From positions 1-38,692 of the forward strand of contig JAHHTQ010000017.1 of the NCBI GenBank assembly GCA_020024555.1: a stretch of 38,692 nt of DNA, read 5' to 3'. Positions 16,213-23,978 of this stretch are shown here, one piece after another (position 1 is the stretch's first letter; the number at the start of each line of letters is the position of its first letter). A program made the translations under genes and the position numbers. The stretch is from Angelakisella sp. (GTDB lineage Bacteria; Bacillota; Clostridia; Oscillospirales; Ruminococcaceae). The notes below the pieces were generated by a model that was given only the letters and a program-made list of their open reading frames with translations, searched no databases and was not told the origin of the DNA.

Positions 16213-18057
16213 ATGATTTTTACCTGCAAAGATACATTTTTTAAATATCCTTTTGGCGCAGTGTGTGAAAATACACCTGTTACGTTTAATATTATTCTTT
16301 CACAAGAACATACATATCCAAAACTGCAAGTATACGCAAATGAAAAATTCGACAGTCCGACATTCGTGTTGCCAATGGATAATGTTATGCAAAGAGGAAC
16401 AGAAAATATCTATACCGTGACATTTACGCCAAAAGAGGTAGGACTGTATTTTTACAATTTTATTACAAACAGCGGAAGAAAAATCGGTCGGGGAGACAGC
16501 GGAGAAGGAATTTTTGATGATCCTGATTTGTGGCAACTTACCGTATATGAAAGTACATATACAACTCCCGAATGCTATCATGGCAAGATTTTTTATCAAA
16601 TTTTCCCTGATAGATTTTATAATAGCGGAACAAAAAAGGAGAATGTTCCACAAGACAGGATTTTACACAAAAATTGGTATGACAGTCCCATAGACAGACC
16701 GAATGACAAAGGTGTGTTTGCGTGTAACGATTATTTCGGCGGAGATTTAAAGGGAATTACCGAAAAATTGGATTATATAAAGTCACTGGGTGTTTACGGT
16801 ATTTATCTAAATCCTATCTTTGAAGCGCACAGTAATCATCGTTACAATACAGCGGATTATATGGAAATAGACAGTCTGCTCGGAACAAAAGAGGATTTTA
16901 AAGAATTATGTGAACAGGCGCACAAACGTGATATGAAAATAATACTTGACGGAGTATTCAATCACACGGGAAGTGACAGTCTGTATTTTAACCGAGAAAA
17001 AAGATATGATGAAAAAGGCGCATATAATGACCCTAAAAACAGTCCATATAAATCGTGGTTTAATATACGTGAGGATATGACCTATGACAGTTGGTGGGGG
17101 TTCGATACGTTGCCGAATGTCAACGAAAACAGTCCCGAGTACCGTGAGTTTATTTGTGGTGAAAACGGCGTTTTGCGTACATGGTTAAGGCTTGGCGCAG
17201 ACGGTTGGCGACTTGATGTTGCCGATGAACTGCCCGATGATTTTATAGAAAATATAAGACTTGCAATTAAGACAGAAAAGGAAGATGCGCTGCTTTTGGG
17301 TGAGGTGTGGGAAGACGCATCTACAAAGTGCGCTTACGGATACCGCAGAAGATATTTTTGGGGAAAAGAGCTTGACAGCGTTATGAATTATCCGTGGCGT
17401 TCGGCAATATTGGATTTTGTAAAATACGGTAATGGAATGGGACTTATGGAAGCTCTTTTTATTATTATGAATAACTATCCGCTGCCGTCACTGTCAACAA
17501 CGCTGAACAGTATTTCCACACACGATGTTCCACGCGCGATAACTATGCTTTGCGCGGAATCTATGGACGGAAAAAACCGTGATTGGCAAAGACAACACAA
17601 TACGCTTTCTCCCGAACAATATTATTATGGTAGACAGATGTTTATGCTTGCATCTACTATACAATATACAATTCCCGGTTGCCCGTGTCTGTATTATGGT
17701 GATGAGGCAGGACTTGTCGGTTATGCCGATCCGTTCAACCGTGGCACTTATCCTTGGGATAGGGAAGATATGGGACTTCTCAATTATATGAGACTTTTGG
17801 GAAAAGCCCGTAATGAACACAAGGCGCTTATGTACGGTCATCTTGTTCCAATATGGTTTGATGAAAAAATATGCGTATATTTACGTGTTTTTGAAGATGA
17901 AAGAATACTGGTGGCAGTCAACAGAAGCAGAGATGACGTGGATATTCAATATTCAAAAGAAATTTTGGGAAATAGCAAAAAAGTACTAAGTGTCGGTGGT
18001 GAGTTTGAGAAAAATACGATAAAAGGGCATTCCGCAGTAATTTTGCAACTTTTATAA
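16213..18057 (+). CDS. GH13 alpha-glucosidic hydrolase, neopullulanase/cyclodextrinase-like
   Basis: A 614-residue alpha-amylase family enzyme. An N-terminal beta-sandwich region (about 1-115) is followed by the catalytic barrel: YQIFPDRF (about 132-139), region I DGVFNH (246-251), region II GWRLDVADE with nucleophile Asp335, region III GEVWED with acid Glu364, and region IV STHDVPR with Asp438. A C-terminal beta domain follows. The absence of a signal peptide means it acts in the cytoplasm on imported maltodextrins, cyclodextrins or pullulan fragments. The exact specificity is uncertain. GGAGG lies 12 nt before the ATG. It follows cysK by 66 nt, with no obvious functional tie. Confidence 0.88.
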   Translation: MIFTCKDTFFKYPFGAVCENTPVTFNIILSQEHTYPKLQVYANEKFDSPTFVLPMDNVMQRGTENIYTVTFTPKEVGLYFYNFITNSGRKIGRGDSGEGIFDDPDLWQLTVYESTYTTPECYHGKIFYQIFPDRFYNSGTKKENVPQDRILHKNWYDSPIDRPNDKGVFACNDYFGGDLKGITEKLDYIKSLGVYGIYLNPIFEAHSNHRYNTADYMEIDSLLGTKEDFKELCEQAHKRDMKIILDGVFNHTGSDSLYFNREKRYDEKGAYNDPKNSPYKSWFNIREDMTYDSWWGFDTLPNVNENSPEYREFICGENGVLRTWLRLGADGWRLDVADELPDDFIENIRLAIKTEKEDALLLGEVWEDASTKCAYGYRRRYFWGKELDSVMNYPWRSAILDFVKYGNGMGLMEALFIIMNNYPLPSLSTTLNSISTHDVPRAITMLCAESMDGKNRDWQRQHNTLSPEQYYYGRQMFMLASTIQYTIPGCPCLYYGDEAGLVGYADPFNRGTYPWDREDMGLLNYMRLLGKARNEHKALMYGHLVPIWFDEKICVYLRVFEDERILVAVNRSRDDVDIQYSKEILGNSKKVLSVGGEFEKNTIKGHSAVILQLL

Positions 18058-18075
18058 AATTTTGGTAAAAGCTTG

Positions 18076-18124
18076 TTTTATTGTGATTGTATATATGAAA
18101 ATTTTATTTATAATCACAATAAAA
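18076..18124 (+). terminator. Weak terminator after the GH13 gene
   Basis: TTTTATTGTGATT (18076-18088) pairs perfectly with AATCACAATAAAA (18112-18124) around a 23-nt loop. The T-tract after it is interrupted (TTGACTGTTTTT), so efficiency is doubtful. Confidence 0.5.
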
Positions 18125-18182
18125 TTGACTGTTTTTATAATAAAAATCTGTTTTTAAGGTAAAGAAAATATGTTCGTGTTTC

Positions 18183-18211
18183 TTGACAAAATAAAACTTA
18201 ATGTTTATAAT
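18183..18211 (+). promoter_or_regulatory. Perfect consensus sigma-A promoter for the 3D-domain gene
   Basis: TTGACA (18183-18188), exactly 17 bp, TATAAT (18206-18211): twelve of twelve consensus bases. The start is expected near 18218, about 62 nt before the ATG. Confidence 0.85.
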
Positions 18212-18279
18212 CTGTATATCTTGCAAAAAGTATTAATTTTGCAAAAAAATTAATAAAAATAAATTAACAAGGAGTATGT

Positions 18280-19380
18280 ATGGACATAAAACCGAATAAG
18301 TACAGTGCAGGCAAAATTATGAAATTCAGTCAAATTTGTTTTTGCATAGTATTGGGACTTGCCTCGTTTGTGTTTTTTTCATTCAGTATACTTTCAAATG
18401 CTGTTTATATTAATGACCACGGTACAGTAAAAGTAAATTTAACAAACAGCAATAATCCTATGGGTATACTTGCTCAAAACAGCATAACATTAAATGATTC
18501 AGATGTTATAGAATACAGACTTGGCAATACGATAGGTAATAATGAAATAGACATCACACGTTCTTTCCCAATATATATTGAGGTAGACGGAAAGACCATT
18601 GTACACAACACAATAGGCGGTACAGTTGAAGATGCGCTGAATGCGCTGAATATAACGCTTGGTGAAAACGACAGGTTGAATTGTGATATTGAAAGACAAG
18701 TATCGGCAATGGAAAGAATAGTTATTACACGTGTAGATTACAGAACTTATGAAAATGAAGTAGTTATTCCGAAAGAAATTGTTACAAAAAAATCTTCGTT
18801 AATAAGAACAGGCACGACAAGGGTAATCAATGAAGGCGCAAACGGTTTGGAAAGACAGGTATATAAACAGACGCTTGAAAACGGAAAAGTTATTGATACG
18901 GAACTTGTAACAACAAATGTTGTTAAGCCCGCTATTGAAGAATTGCAACTGCATGGAGACGGCAGTTCAATTTCAACGCTTGATTACAGCGATGAGTTCC
19001 CCCTTGATGAAAATGGTATACCTATAAAATATGAAAAAGTATTGAGAAACCAGAGAGCGACAGGATACAGCGCGGGTACCGGCGCATGGGGCGCAAGCGG
19101 TGTAAGATGTCAGGCCGGAACGGTCGCTGTACGTAATGCGGATATTCCTTATGGCTCAAAACTGTATATACGTACGCCCGACGGTAAATTCATATATGGT
19201 TATTCTGTGGCAAACGATACGGGTACGGCGCTTATGGACTATATAATTGACGTCGATTTATACTATGAAACCTATGACGAAAGCAAGTGGAACTCTGTGC
19301 GTTGGGTAGATATATATATTTTGGAAACAGGCGACAATAAATATCATAAACCACGCACGCCAATCTCTGTCTATAAATAA
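18280..19380 (+). CDS. Secreted or anchored G5/3D-domain cell-wall protein
   Basis: 366 residues. An N-terminal signal or anchor helix (about 15-40) is followed by a DUF348-like segment (about 90-140, IEVDGKTIVHNTIGGTVEDAL), a G5-like domain (about 145-225) and a C-terminal 3D domain (about 265-360) with TGYSAG, GTVAVRNADIPYGSKLYI and ANDTGTALMDYIIDVDLYY. The acidic residues of the last two motifs correspond to the three aspartates that name the domain. The layout is that of YabE/resuscitation-promoting-factor-like proteins, which cut or bind peptidoglycan; 3D domains are lytic-transglycosylase-like. AAGGAG precedes the ATG. It has its own perfect consensus promoter, so strong expression is expected. 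Confidence 0.85.
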   Translation: MDIKPNKYSAGKIMKFSQICFCIVLGLASFVFFSFSILSNAVYINDHGTVKVNLTNSNNPMGILAQNSITLNDSDVIEYRLGNTIGNNEIDITRSFPIYIEVDGKTIVHNTIGGTVEDALNALNITLGENDRLNCDIERQVSAMERIVITRVDYRTYENEVVIPKEIVTKKSSLIRTGTTRVINEGANGLERQVYKQTLENGKVIDTELVTTNVVKPAIEELQLHGDGSSISTLDYSDEFPLDENGIPIKYEKVLRNQRATGYSAGTGAWGASGVRCQAGTVAVRNADIPYGSKLYIRTPDGKFIYGYSVANDTGTALMDYIIDVDLYYETYDESKWNSVRWVDIYILETGDNKYHKPRTPISVYK

Positions 19381-19398
19381 AACTTAATATCCGTTATG

Positions 19399-19427
19399 TT
19401 GACAAGGAGGTTTAATATACTTATAAT
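19399..19427 (+). promoter_or_regulatory. Perfect consensus promoter nested in the preceding terminator
   Basis: TTGACA (19399-19404), exactly 17 bp, TATAAT (19422-19427). The -35 overlaps the left arm of the terminator stem at 19402-19412 and the -10 is in its loop. The start, near 19434, lies just before the right arm, so a new transcript lacks the left arm and escapes this terminator. It serves the 167-residue membrane protein at 19492. Confidence 0.8.
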
Positions 19428-19454
19428 CTAGGTATAGAACTTCCTTGTTTTTTT
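19402..19454 (+). terminator. Terminator of the 3D-domain gene
   Basis: ACAAGGAGGTT (19402-19412) pairs with AACTTCCTTGT (19438-19448) with one wobble, and a run of seven T follows. The loop is 25 nt because a promoter occupies it. Confidence 0.8.
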
Positions 19455-19491
19455 GTGGAAAATATTAAGAAGATAGTTGGGAGGAATATTT

Positions 19492-19995
19492 ATGAAAAAA
19501 GAAATAAAACTATATAATGTTATTTTCCCGATATGGCTGTTAATGTTTTTACCGACAATATGGATTTTTGTTATACCTGCAAATTTTATTGTTGATTTTT
19601 GCGTAATATATTTTACGGCAAAATATTTGAAGCTTGAAAATCCGAAAGATTTTACAAAAAAACATATATTAAAAGCTTGGATATTCGGATTTTTATCTGA
19701 TTTCGTGGGAACATTGTTTTTGTTTTCGCTTTTGATATCAGACACTTTAAATTCAAATCCGATTATAAGTGATATTATAAACAAAGCCACAGACAATCCT
19801 TTTGGAAATATATTTGCATTTTTATTGGTTTTGTTTGCCGTGGCGCTTTCGGGACTTGCCATATATTTACTGAATTATTTTGTTACTTTCAGAAAGACAG
19901 ATATAGATAAAAGTTTAAAAATAAAATTATCACTTTCGCTTGCAATTTTTACAGCGCCTTATCTGTTCCTGTTGCCAACATCATTGTTTTACTGA
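19492..19995 (+). CDS. Small integral membrane protein, function unknown
   Basis: 167 residues with about five hydrophobic segments (near 8-25, 27-45, 60-85, 105-130 and 142-163). I do not recognise the family. ATG at 19492 is chosen because GGGAGGA precedes it by 7 nt; the in-frame TTG at 19477 is upstream of that site. It is monocistronic, with a perfect consensus promoter just upstream and a terminator just downstream, so it is probably expressed well and independently. No functional hint comes from its neighbours. Confidence 0.7.
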   Translation: MKKEIKLYNVIFPIWLLMFLPTIWIFVIPANFIVDFCVIYFTAKYLKLENPKDFTKKHILKAWIFGFLSDFVGTLFLFSLLISDTLNSNPIISDIINKATDNPFGNIFAFLLVLFAVALSGLAIYLLNYFVTFRKTDIDKSLKIKLSLSLAIFTAPYLFLLPTSLFY

Positions 19996-20013
19996 TTTAT
20001 AGTATTTGTTTTA

Positions 20014-20055
20014 AAAACCTTGTTGCTTTTTATAGGTGACAAGGTTATATTTTAG
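20014..20055 (+). terminator. Terminator after the small membrane protein gene
   Basis: AACCTTGT (20016-20023) pairs with ACAAGGTT (20039-20046) around a 15-nt loop, followed by ATATTTTA. The tail is short, so strength is moderate. Confidence 0.6.
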
Positions 20056-20163
20056 CTTATTTTAAATTGCTTTATTGGTTAAAAGCACAAAAATATAACA
20101 AAAACAAATAAACTACATTATTTTGCTTTTTTAAATTGTGTTTTTGTGGTAAAATAATGAAAA

Positions 20164-20187
20164 TCCATATTGGATAAACAATATGGA
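20164..20187 (+). promoter_or_regulatory. Hairpin just before the tldD ribosome binding site
   Basis: TCCATATTG (20164-20172) and CAATATGGA (20179-20187) form a perfect 9-bp stem with loop GATAAA, ending about 12 nt before the AAAAGGAG of tldD. It could be an operator or mRNA stabiliser. The promoter of tldD was not identified. Confidence 0.4.
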
Positions 20188-20212
20188 CAACAGAAAAAAG
20201 GAGTGTGAACAA

Positions 20213-21598
20213 ATGCTTGATAAATCTTTGTGTCAAGAAGTATTGGCTTGCGCTAAAAGAACAGGCGCAGATTATTCCGAAATATATATGAGTGATGATA
20301 TAAGTAACGGAATACAATATATGGACGGAAAAGTAGAAAGTTCTACATCTTCACGTAACAGAGGCGTAGGCATACGCATATTAAAGGGTGACAAGTGCGT
20401 ATATGCCTATGGTAACGATATTTCACGTGAGGGACTGCTGAGTCTTGCAAATACTGTTGCAGACGCTATGGGAAGTACTGACAGTGAGGTTAAGGATATT
20501 GTTATAAAACCTAAAAAGTTTGAAATAATCAATAAAATTTTAGTTCCTGCGAACAGTGTGGAGGCAAAAAGAAAAATCGATTATATAAGACGTGGTTATT
20601 ATGCGGCAAAAGAGTATTCAAATGAAATAGTACAGGTTATATCCGGCATTGCGGATACTACCCGTCATATCTTTGTTGCAAACAGTGACGGAATATATAC
20701 AGAAGATACCCGTTCTTATGTAAGATATATTATGAATGCCATAGCATCAGACGGAAACGAAAATCAATCAGGATACAAAGCTCCGGGTAATCACTCGGGA
20801 TACGAATATATTGATACTCTGAATATCGAAGAAATTGCAAAGAATGTAGCAAAACAGGCTGTAACTATGCTACACGCCGAAAATTGTCCGGCAGGCAAAA
20901 TGCCGGTTATTATGGATAACGGTTTTGGCGGAGTACTGTTCCACGAGGCTTGCGGACACTCATTGGAAGCGACAGCGGTTGGCAAGGGCAACAGCGTATT
21001 CTGTGGCAAAATTGGCGAACAAATAGCAAATACGAAGTTGACAGCCATTGATGACGGTACTATGCCAAACGAATGGGGTAGTATCAACATAAATGACGAG
21101 GGAGAAGAACCGCAAAGGATAGTACTTATCGAAAACGGTATACTCAAAAATTATATGATAGATAAACTTGGCTCACGCAGAATGAATATGCCGAGCACAG
21201 GCAGCGGCAGACGTCAAAACTATACTTTTGCGCCAACAAGCCGTATGACAAACACATATATTGCAAACGGTACGGACACAAGAGAAGATATATTTAATTC
21301 TGTTGAATACGGACTGTATGCAAAGGAAATGGGTGGCGGAAGCGTAAACCCTGTTACAGGTGAATTTAACTTTGCTGTCAGCGAAGGTTACATAGTAAAG
21401 AACGGTAAGATAGACAGACCTGTTCGTGGAGCGACTCTTATAGGCAAAGGCAGCGATATACTGATGAATATTGATATGATTTCCGACAATATGTCAATGG
21501 CGCAAGGTATGTGCGGTTCGGCAAGCGGCAGTATCAACACAAATGTAGGACAACCGTTGCTACGTATTAATCAAATAACAGTAGGAGGTAAAGAGTAA
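20213..21598 (+). CDS. tldD: Metalloprotease TldD
   Basis: A 461-residue zinc peptidase subunit of the TldD/TldE heterodimer, which degrades unfolded peptides and, in some bacteria, matures peptide antibiotics. The zinc motif HEACGH (244-249, in GVLFHEACGHSLEA) is intact; the family landmarks GFGGVLFHE and SASGSINTNVGQP near the end are also present. ATG at 20213 is chosen because AAAAGGAGTG precedes it; an in-frame ATG at 20183 is upstream of that site and lies in the hairpin. Its stop overlaps the start of the partner gene by one base (TAATG). No peptide-antibiotic precursor is seen nearby, so a general proteolytic role is the simpler reading. Confidence 0.93.
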   Translation: MLDKSLCQEVLACAKRTGADYSEIYMSDDISNGIQYMDGKVESSTSSRNRGVGIRILKGDKCVYAYGNDISREGLLSLANTVADAMGSTDSEVKDIVIKPKKFEIINKILVPANSVEAKRKIDYIRRGYYAAKEYSNEIVQVISGIADTTRHIFVANSDGIYTEDTRSYVRYIMNAIASDGNENQSGYKAPGNHSGYEYIDTLNIEEIAKNVAKQAVTMLHAENCPAGKMPVIMDNGFGGVLFHEACGHSLEATAVGKGNSVFCGKIGEQIANTKLTAIDDGTMPNEWGSININDEGEEPQRIVLIENGILKNYMIDKLGSRRMNMPSTGSGRRQNYTFAPTSRMTNTYIANGTDTREDIFNSVEYGLYAKEMGGGSVNPVTGEFNFAVSEGYIVKNGKIDRPVRGATLIGKGSDILMNIDMISDNMSMAQGMCGSASGSINTNVGQPLLRINQITVGGKE

Positions 21599-22950
21599 TG
21601 TTATTAAAAGAATTTTGTGATGCTCTTTATAAATCCACAGAGCAAAAAAACTTCGACGCTTTTGAAATATATGGTTCAAAGTCAAACTTTTTCAGCACAA
21701 ACGTATTAAACGGAGAGATTGAAAAATACAGCGTAAGTAATACAGCGGGCGTATCTTTACGTGTAAAATATAATGGCAAAATAGGACAAACCTCTACTTC
21801 TGCGTTAGAGGAAAGCTATATCGAGGAAATGATAGCTACCGCAAAAAGCAATGCCGAAATTATAGAAAACAATGACGAAGTATTTTTTTCCGAAAAAACA
21901 GCCGAAGAAATGGTAACTCCCAAAATTTACAGCGAAGCGCTTGAAGAAGTGACATCAGCCGAAAAAATACAGCTTGCAAAGGATATGGAGAAAAAAGCTC
22001 TTGCTTTTGACAACAGAGTGTTGCGTGTGCAGGCAAGTATGGTCTCTTCCGGTTACGCTGAAAAAATACTTATTAATTCAAACGGTGTTAATTTAAGTGA
22101 AAAGTCCAATCTTCTATATGGATATGTTGCGCCTATTGTTCAAATAGGTGAAGAAATGAACAATGTTTATGAGATGTTCAGCGTATATAACAAAGACGAT
22201 ATAGATATAGACAAACTTGTGGCAAAAGCGGTTAATGAGGCTATTGCCCTTTGTGGCGCAAAGTCAATAAAATCAGGCGCATACAAAACAATTATACGTC
22301 AAGATGCAATGCTTGATTTATTTGAAACATTTTCACCTATATTCAGCGCCGAGAATGTGCAAAAAGGACTGTCAATGCTAAAAGACAAAGAGGGCGAAAA
22401 GATAGCCTCAGACTGCGTTACAATAGTTGATAATCCACATCTTGACTGGGGATTTGCAAGCACGGGTTTTGACGGAGAGGGTACTCCTACGACTGTTAAA
22501 AACATTATAGAAAACGGTGTGTTTAAAACGCTTCTGTATGATATAAAATCTGCCACAAAGGCAAACAAAAAATCAACAGGTAATGCGCAAAGAGGAAGTT
22601 ACGCTTCTTCTATTGATATTGGCGGATACAATATGTATATAGAAAAAGGCGAATATTCATTTGACAGTTTGCTTGAAAAGGCAAATAATGGTATTGTTAT
22701 CACTTCTCTTGCAGGTTTACACAGCGGAGCAGACTTTAAAACAGGTGATTTTTCACTGTCCGCGCAAGGCTATGTAATAGAAAACGGTAAACTTGGCAGA
22801 GGTATCAGCGGTATTACGTTTAGCGGTAACTTCTATAAACTGCTTAAAAATATTGAATGTGTTGGTAATGATTTATTCTTTGGCCTTGCATCATCTTATG
22901 GTACGCCGAGCGTACTTCTTGATGAAAAGAGCGTAATAGCAGGCGAATAA
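21598..22950 (+). CDS. pmbA: TldE/PmbA, partner of TldD
   Basis: A 450-residue non-catalytic-type partner of TldD in the modulator of DNA gyrase family. It lacks the HExxxH motif found in TldD but shares the fold, with landmarks GVSLRVKYNGKIGQT (about 50-64), DCVTIVDNPHLDWGFASTGFDGEGTP and SLAGLHSGADFKTGDFSLSAQGYVIENG. It is translationally coupled to tldD through a one-base overlap, and GTAGGAGG in the tldD end serves as its ribosome binding site. The two products form the working heterodimer, with the active site at the interface. The GNAT gene follows after 30 nt and may be co-transcribed. Confidence 0.93.
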   Translation: MLLKEFCDALYKSTEQKNFDAFEIYGSKSNFFSTNVLNGEIEKYSVSNTAGVSLRVKYNGKIGQTSTSALEESYIEEMIATAKSNAEIIENNDEVFFSEKTAEEMVTPKIYSEALEEVTSAEKIQLAKDMEKKALAFDNRVLRVQASMVSSGYAEKILINSNGVNLSEKSNLLYGYVAPIVQIGEEMNNVYEMFSVYNKDDIDIDKLVAKAVNEAIALCGAKSIKSGAYKTIIRQDAMLDLFETFSPIFSAENVQKGLSMLKDKEGEKIASDCVTIVDNPHLDWGFASTGFDGEGTPTTVKNIIENGVFKTLLYDIKSATKANKKSTGNAQRGSYASSIDIGGYNMYIEKGEYSFDSLLEKANNGIVITSLAGLHSGADFKTGDFSLSAQGYVIENGKLGRGISGITFSGNFYKLLKNIECVGNDLFFGLASSYGTPSVLLDEKSVIAGE

Positions 22951-22980
22951 ATATATTTACAATACACAAGGGGTGAGGCT

Positions 22981-23478
22981 ATGGTGTTTTATGTCACAGA
23001 GCGTCTAATTGTCCGTAATGTACTTGAAAAAGATGTTCCTTTTATTTATGATTATCGTAATAATGAAATTTGCGCCCGCTATCAGCGTGGGCAGGTAAAA
23101 AATTTAAAAGAAATAAATAAACTTGTCAAACAGCATAAAAATGATGTTTTTACACTTAATTCTGATTTTATGCTTGCAGTTGCGCTGAAAGATTCCGATG
23201 AAATAGTTGGAGAAATTGTTGTAATGCCAAACGATGACTGTATTTCTCTTGGATATACATTTTCATATAAGCACCAACGAAAAGGATATGCTTTTGAAAG
23301 CTTGTCGATACTTATTGAAAAACTTCACACAACTTATCCTAATTGCGAATTTATTAGTTTTACAGAGTCTCAGAATAAAGCGAGCATAGCTTTACTTGAA
23401 AAATTGGGTTATACCCATTTATGTTATTCAGAAAAATTGTATTCGGAAGTTTATGGCAAATGGGTAAAAGAAATATAA
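22981..23478 (+). CDS. GNAT family N-acetyltransferase
   Basis: A 165-residue acetyltransferase of the RimJ/RimL-like GNAT branch. It starts with the usual TERLIVRNVLEKD and has the acetyl-CoA loop in HQRKGYAFESL and the C-terminal FTESQNKASIALLEKLGY. The substrate is not predictable; members acetylate ribosomal protein N-termini, amino acids or antibiotics. AGGGGTGAGG precedes the ATG. It lies 30 nt after tldE on the same strand with no terminator between, so it may be the third gene of that unit. The repeat element begins about 30 nt after its stop. Confidence 0.87.
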   Translation: MVFYVTERLIVRNVLEKDVPFIYDYRNNEICARYQRGQVKNLKEINKLVKQHKNDVFTLNSDFMLAVALKDSDEIVGEIVVMPNDDCISLGYTFSYKHQRKGYAFESLSILIEKLHTTYPNCEFISFTESQNKASIALLEKLGYTHLCYSEKLYSEVYGKWVKEI

Positions 23479-23509
23479 ATAATTACAGCGTGTAAAAAAG
23501 ACATAGTTA

Positions 23510-23682
23510 TTCGACACAATGACGAAGTCTATAAAAGTTTTACTCAATTTTTTTAAAAAAATTGCGGTTTAAGGGTAGACCATAAGACGTTTTCCTCAGA
23601 TAACCGAACGCTTTTGCCTTGTAAACGTATTTTTTAAAGGTGAATTTTGGCATTTCTGACAATAGTTTTTTTGACAGTCTGA
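23510..23682 (+). repeat. Dispersed hairpin repeat, copy 2 (different module set)
   Basis: The tail 23653-23681 (TTTCTGACAATAG through TTGACAGTCTG) matches 72-101 of copy 1 with one indel. The GAAACTTTTT stem module of the end copies is missing; GGTGAATTTTGGCA (23640-23652) leads straight into the tail. Upstream the copy has a module the window ends do not show, including the perfect 20-bp palindrome CAATTTTTTTAAAAAAATTG (23545-23564). It seems to be a mosaic repeat with an internal deletion. It occupies most of the first part of the 500-bp gap between the GNAT and MATE genes and faces MATE. Confidence 0.65.
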
Positions 23683-23741
23683 ATAATTGTTTTATATAAA
23701 TTTAAATATATTTAAATTTTCTAACAGTTCACAAAGAAAAT

Positions 23742-23779
23742 GGGGTGTATCGTAATTTGATATACTCCGTTTTTGTTTT
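23742..23779 (+). terminator. Terminator between the GNAT/repeat region and MATE
   Basis: GGGGTGTATC (23742-23751) pairs with GATATACTCC (23759-23768), ten pairs including two wobbles, followed by GTTTTTGTTTT. It is 263 nt after the GNAT stop, with the repeat in between. Confidence 0.8.
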
Positions 23780-23894
23780 CTGCAATTCTTATTAAGATTA
23801 TTATGGATATATTGTTTTTTTGAAGAATTTTGTTTTTGACATATAAATATTTAAGCGGTTAAATATTAAATTAATATATAATGTTATTTATGTA

Positions 23895-23923
23895 TTAACT
23901 TATTTTATAAAATATGATATAAT
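23895..23923 (+). promoter_or_regulatory. Promoter of the MATE gene
   Basis: TTAACT (23895-23900), 17 bp and perfect TATAAT (23918-23923), giving a leader of about 50 nt. Confidence 0.6.
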
Positions 23924-23978
23924 ATAAGGAATTGCATATTCACTATATCTCAATACAATTTTAGTAAGGGGGAGTGTT

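Noticed and set aside
20213..22950. TldD/TldE as part of a peptide-antibiotic biosynthesis cluster
   Set aside because: No precursor peptide, cyclase or dedicated exporter is adjacent; the neighbours are unrelated housekeeping genes.
23510..23516. TTCGACA as a second Spo0A box
   Set aside because: It lies inside the dispersed repeat and not near a sporulation gene promoter, so a chance or repeat-derived match is more likely.
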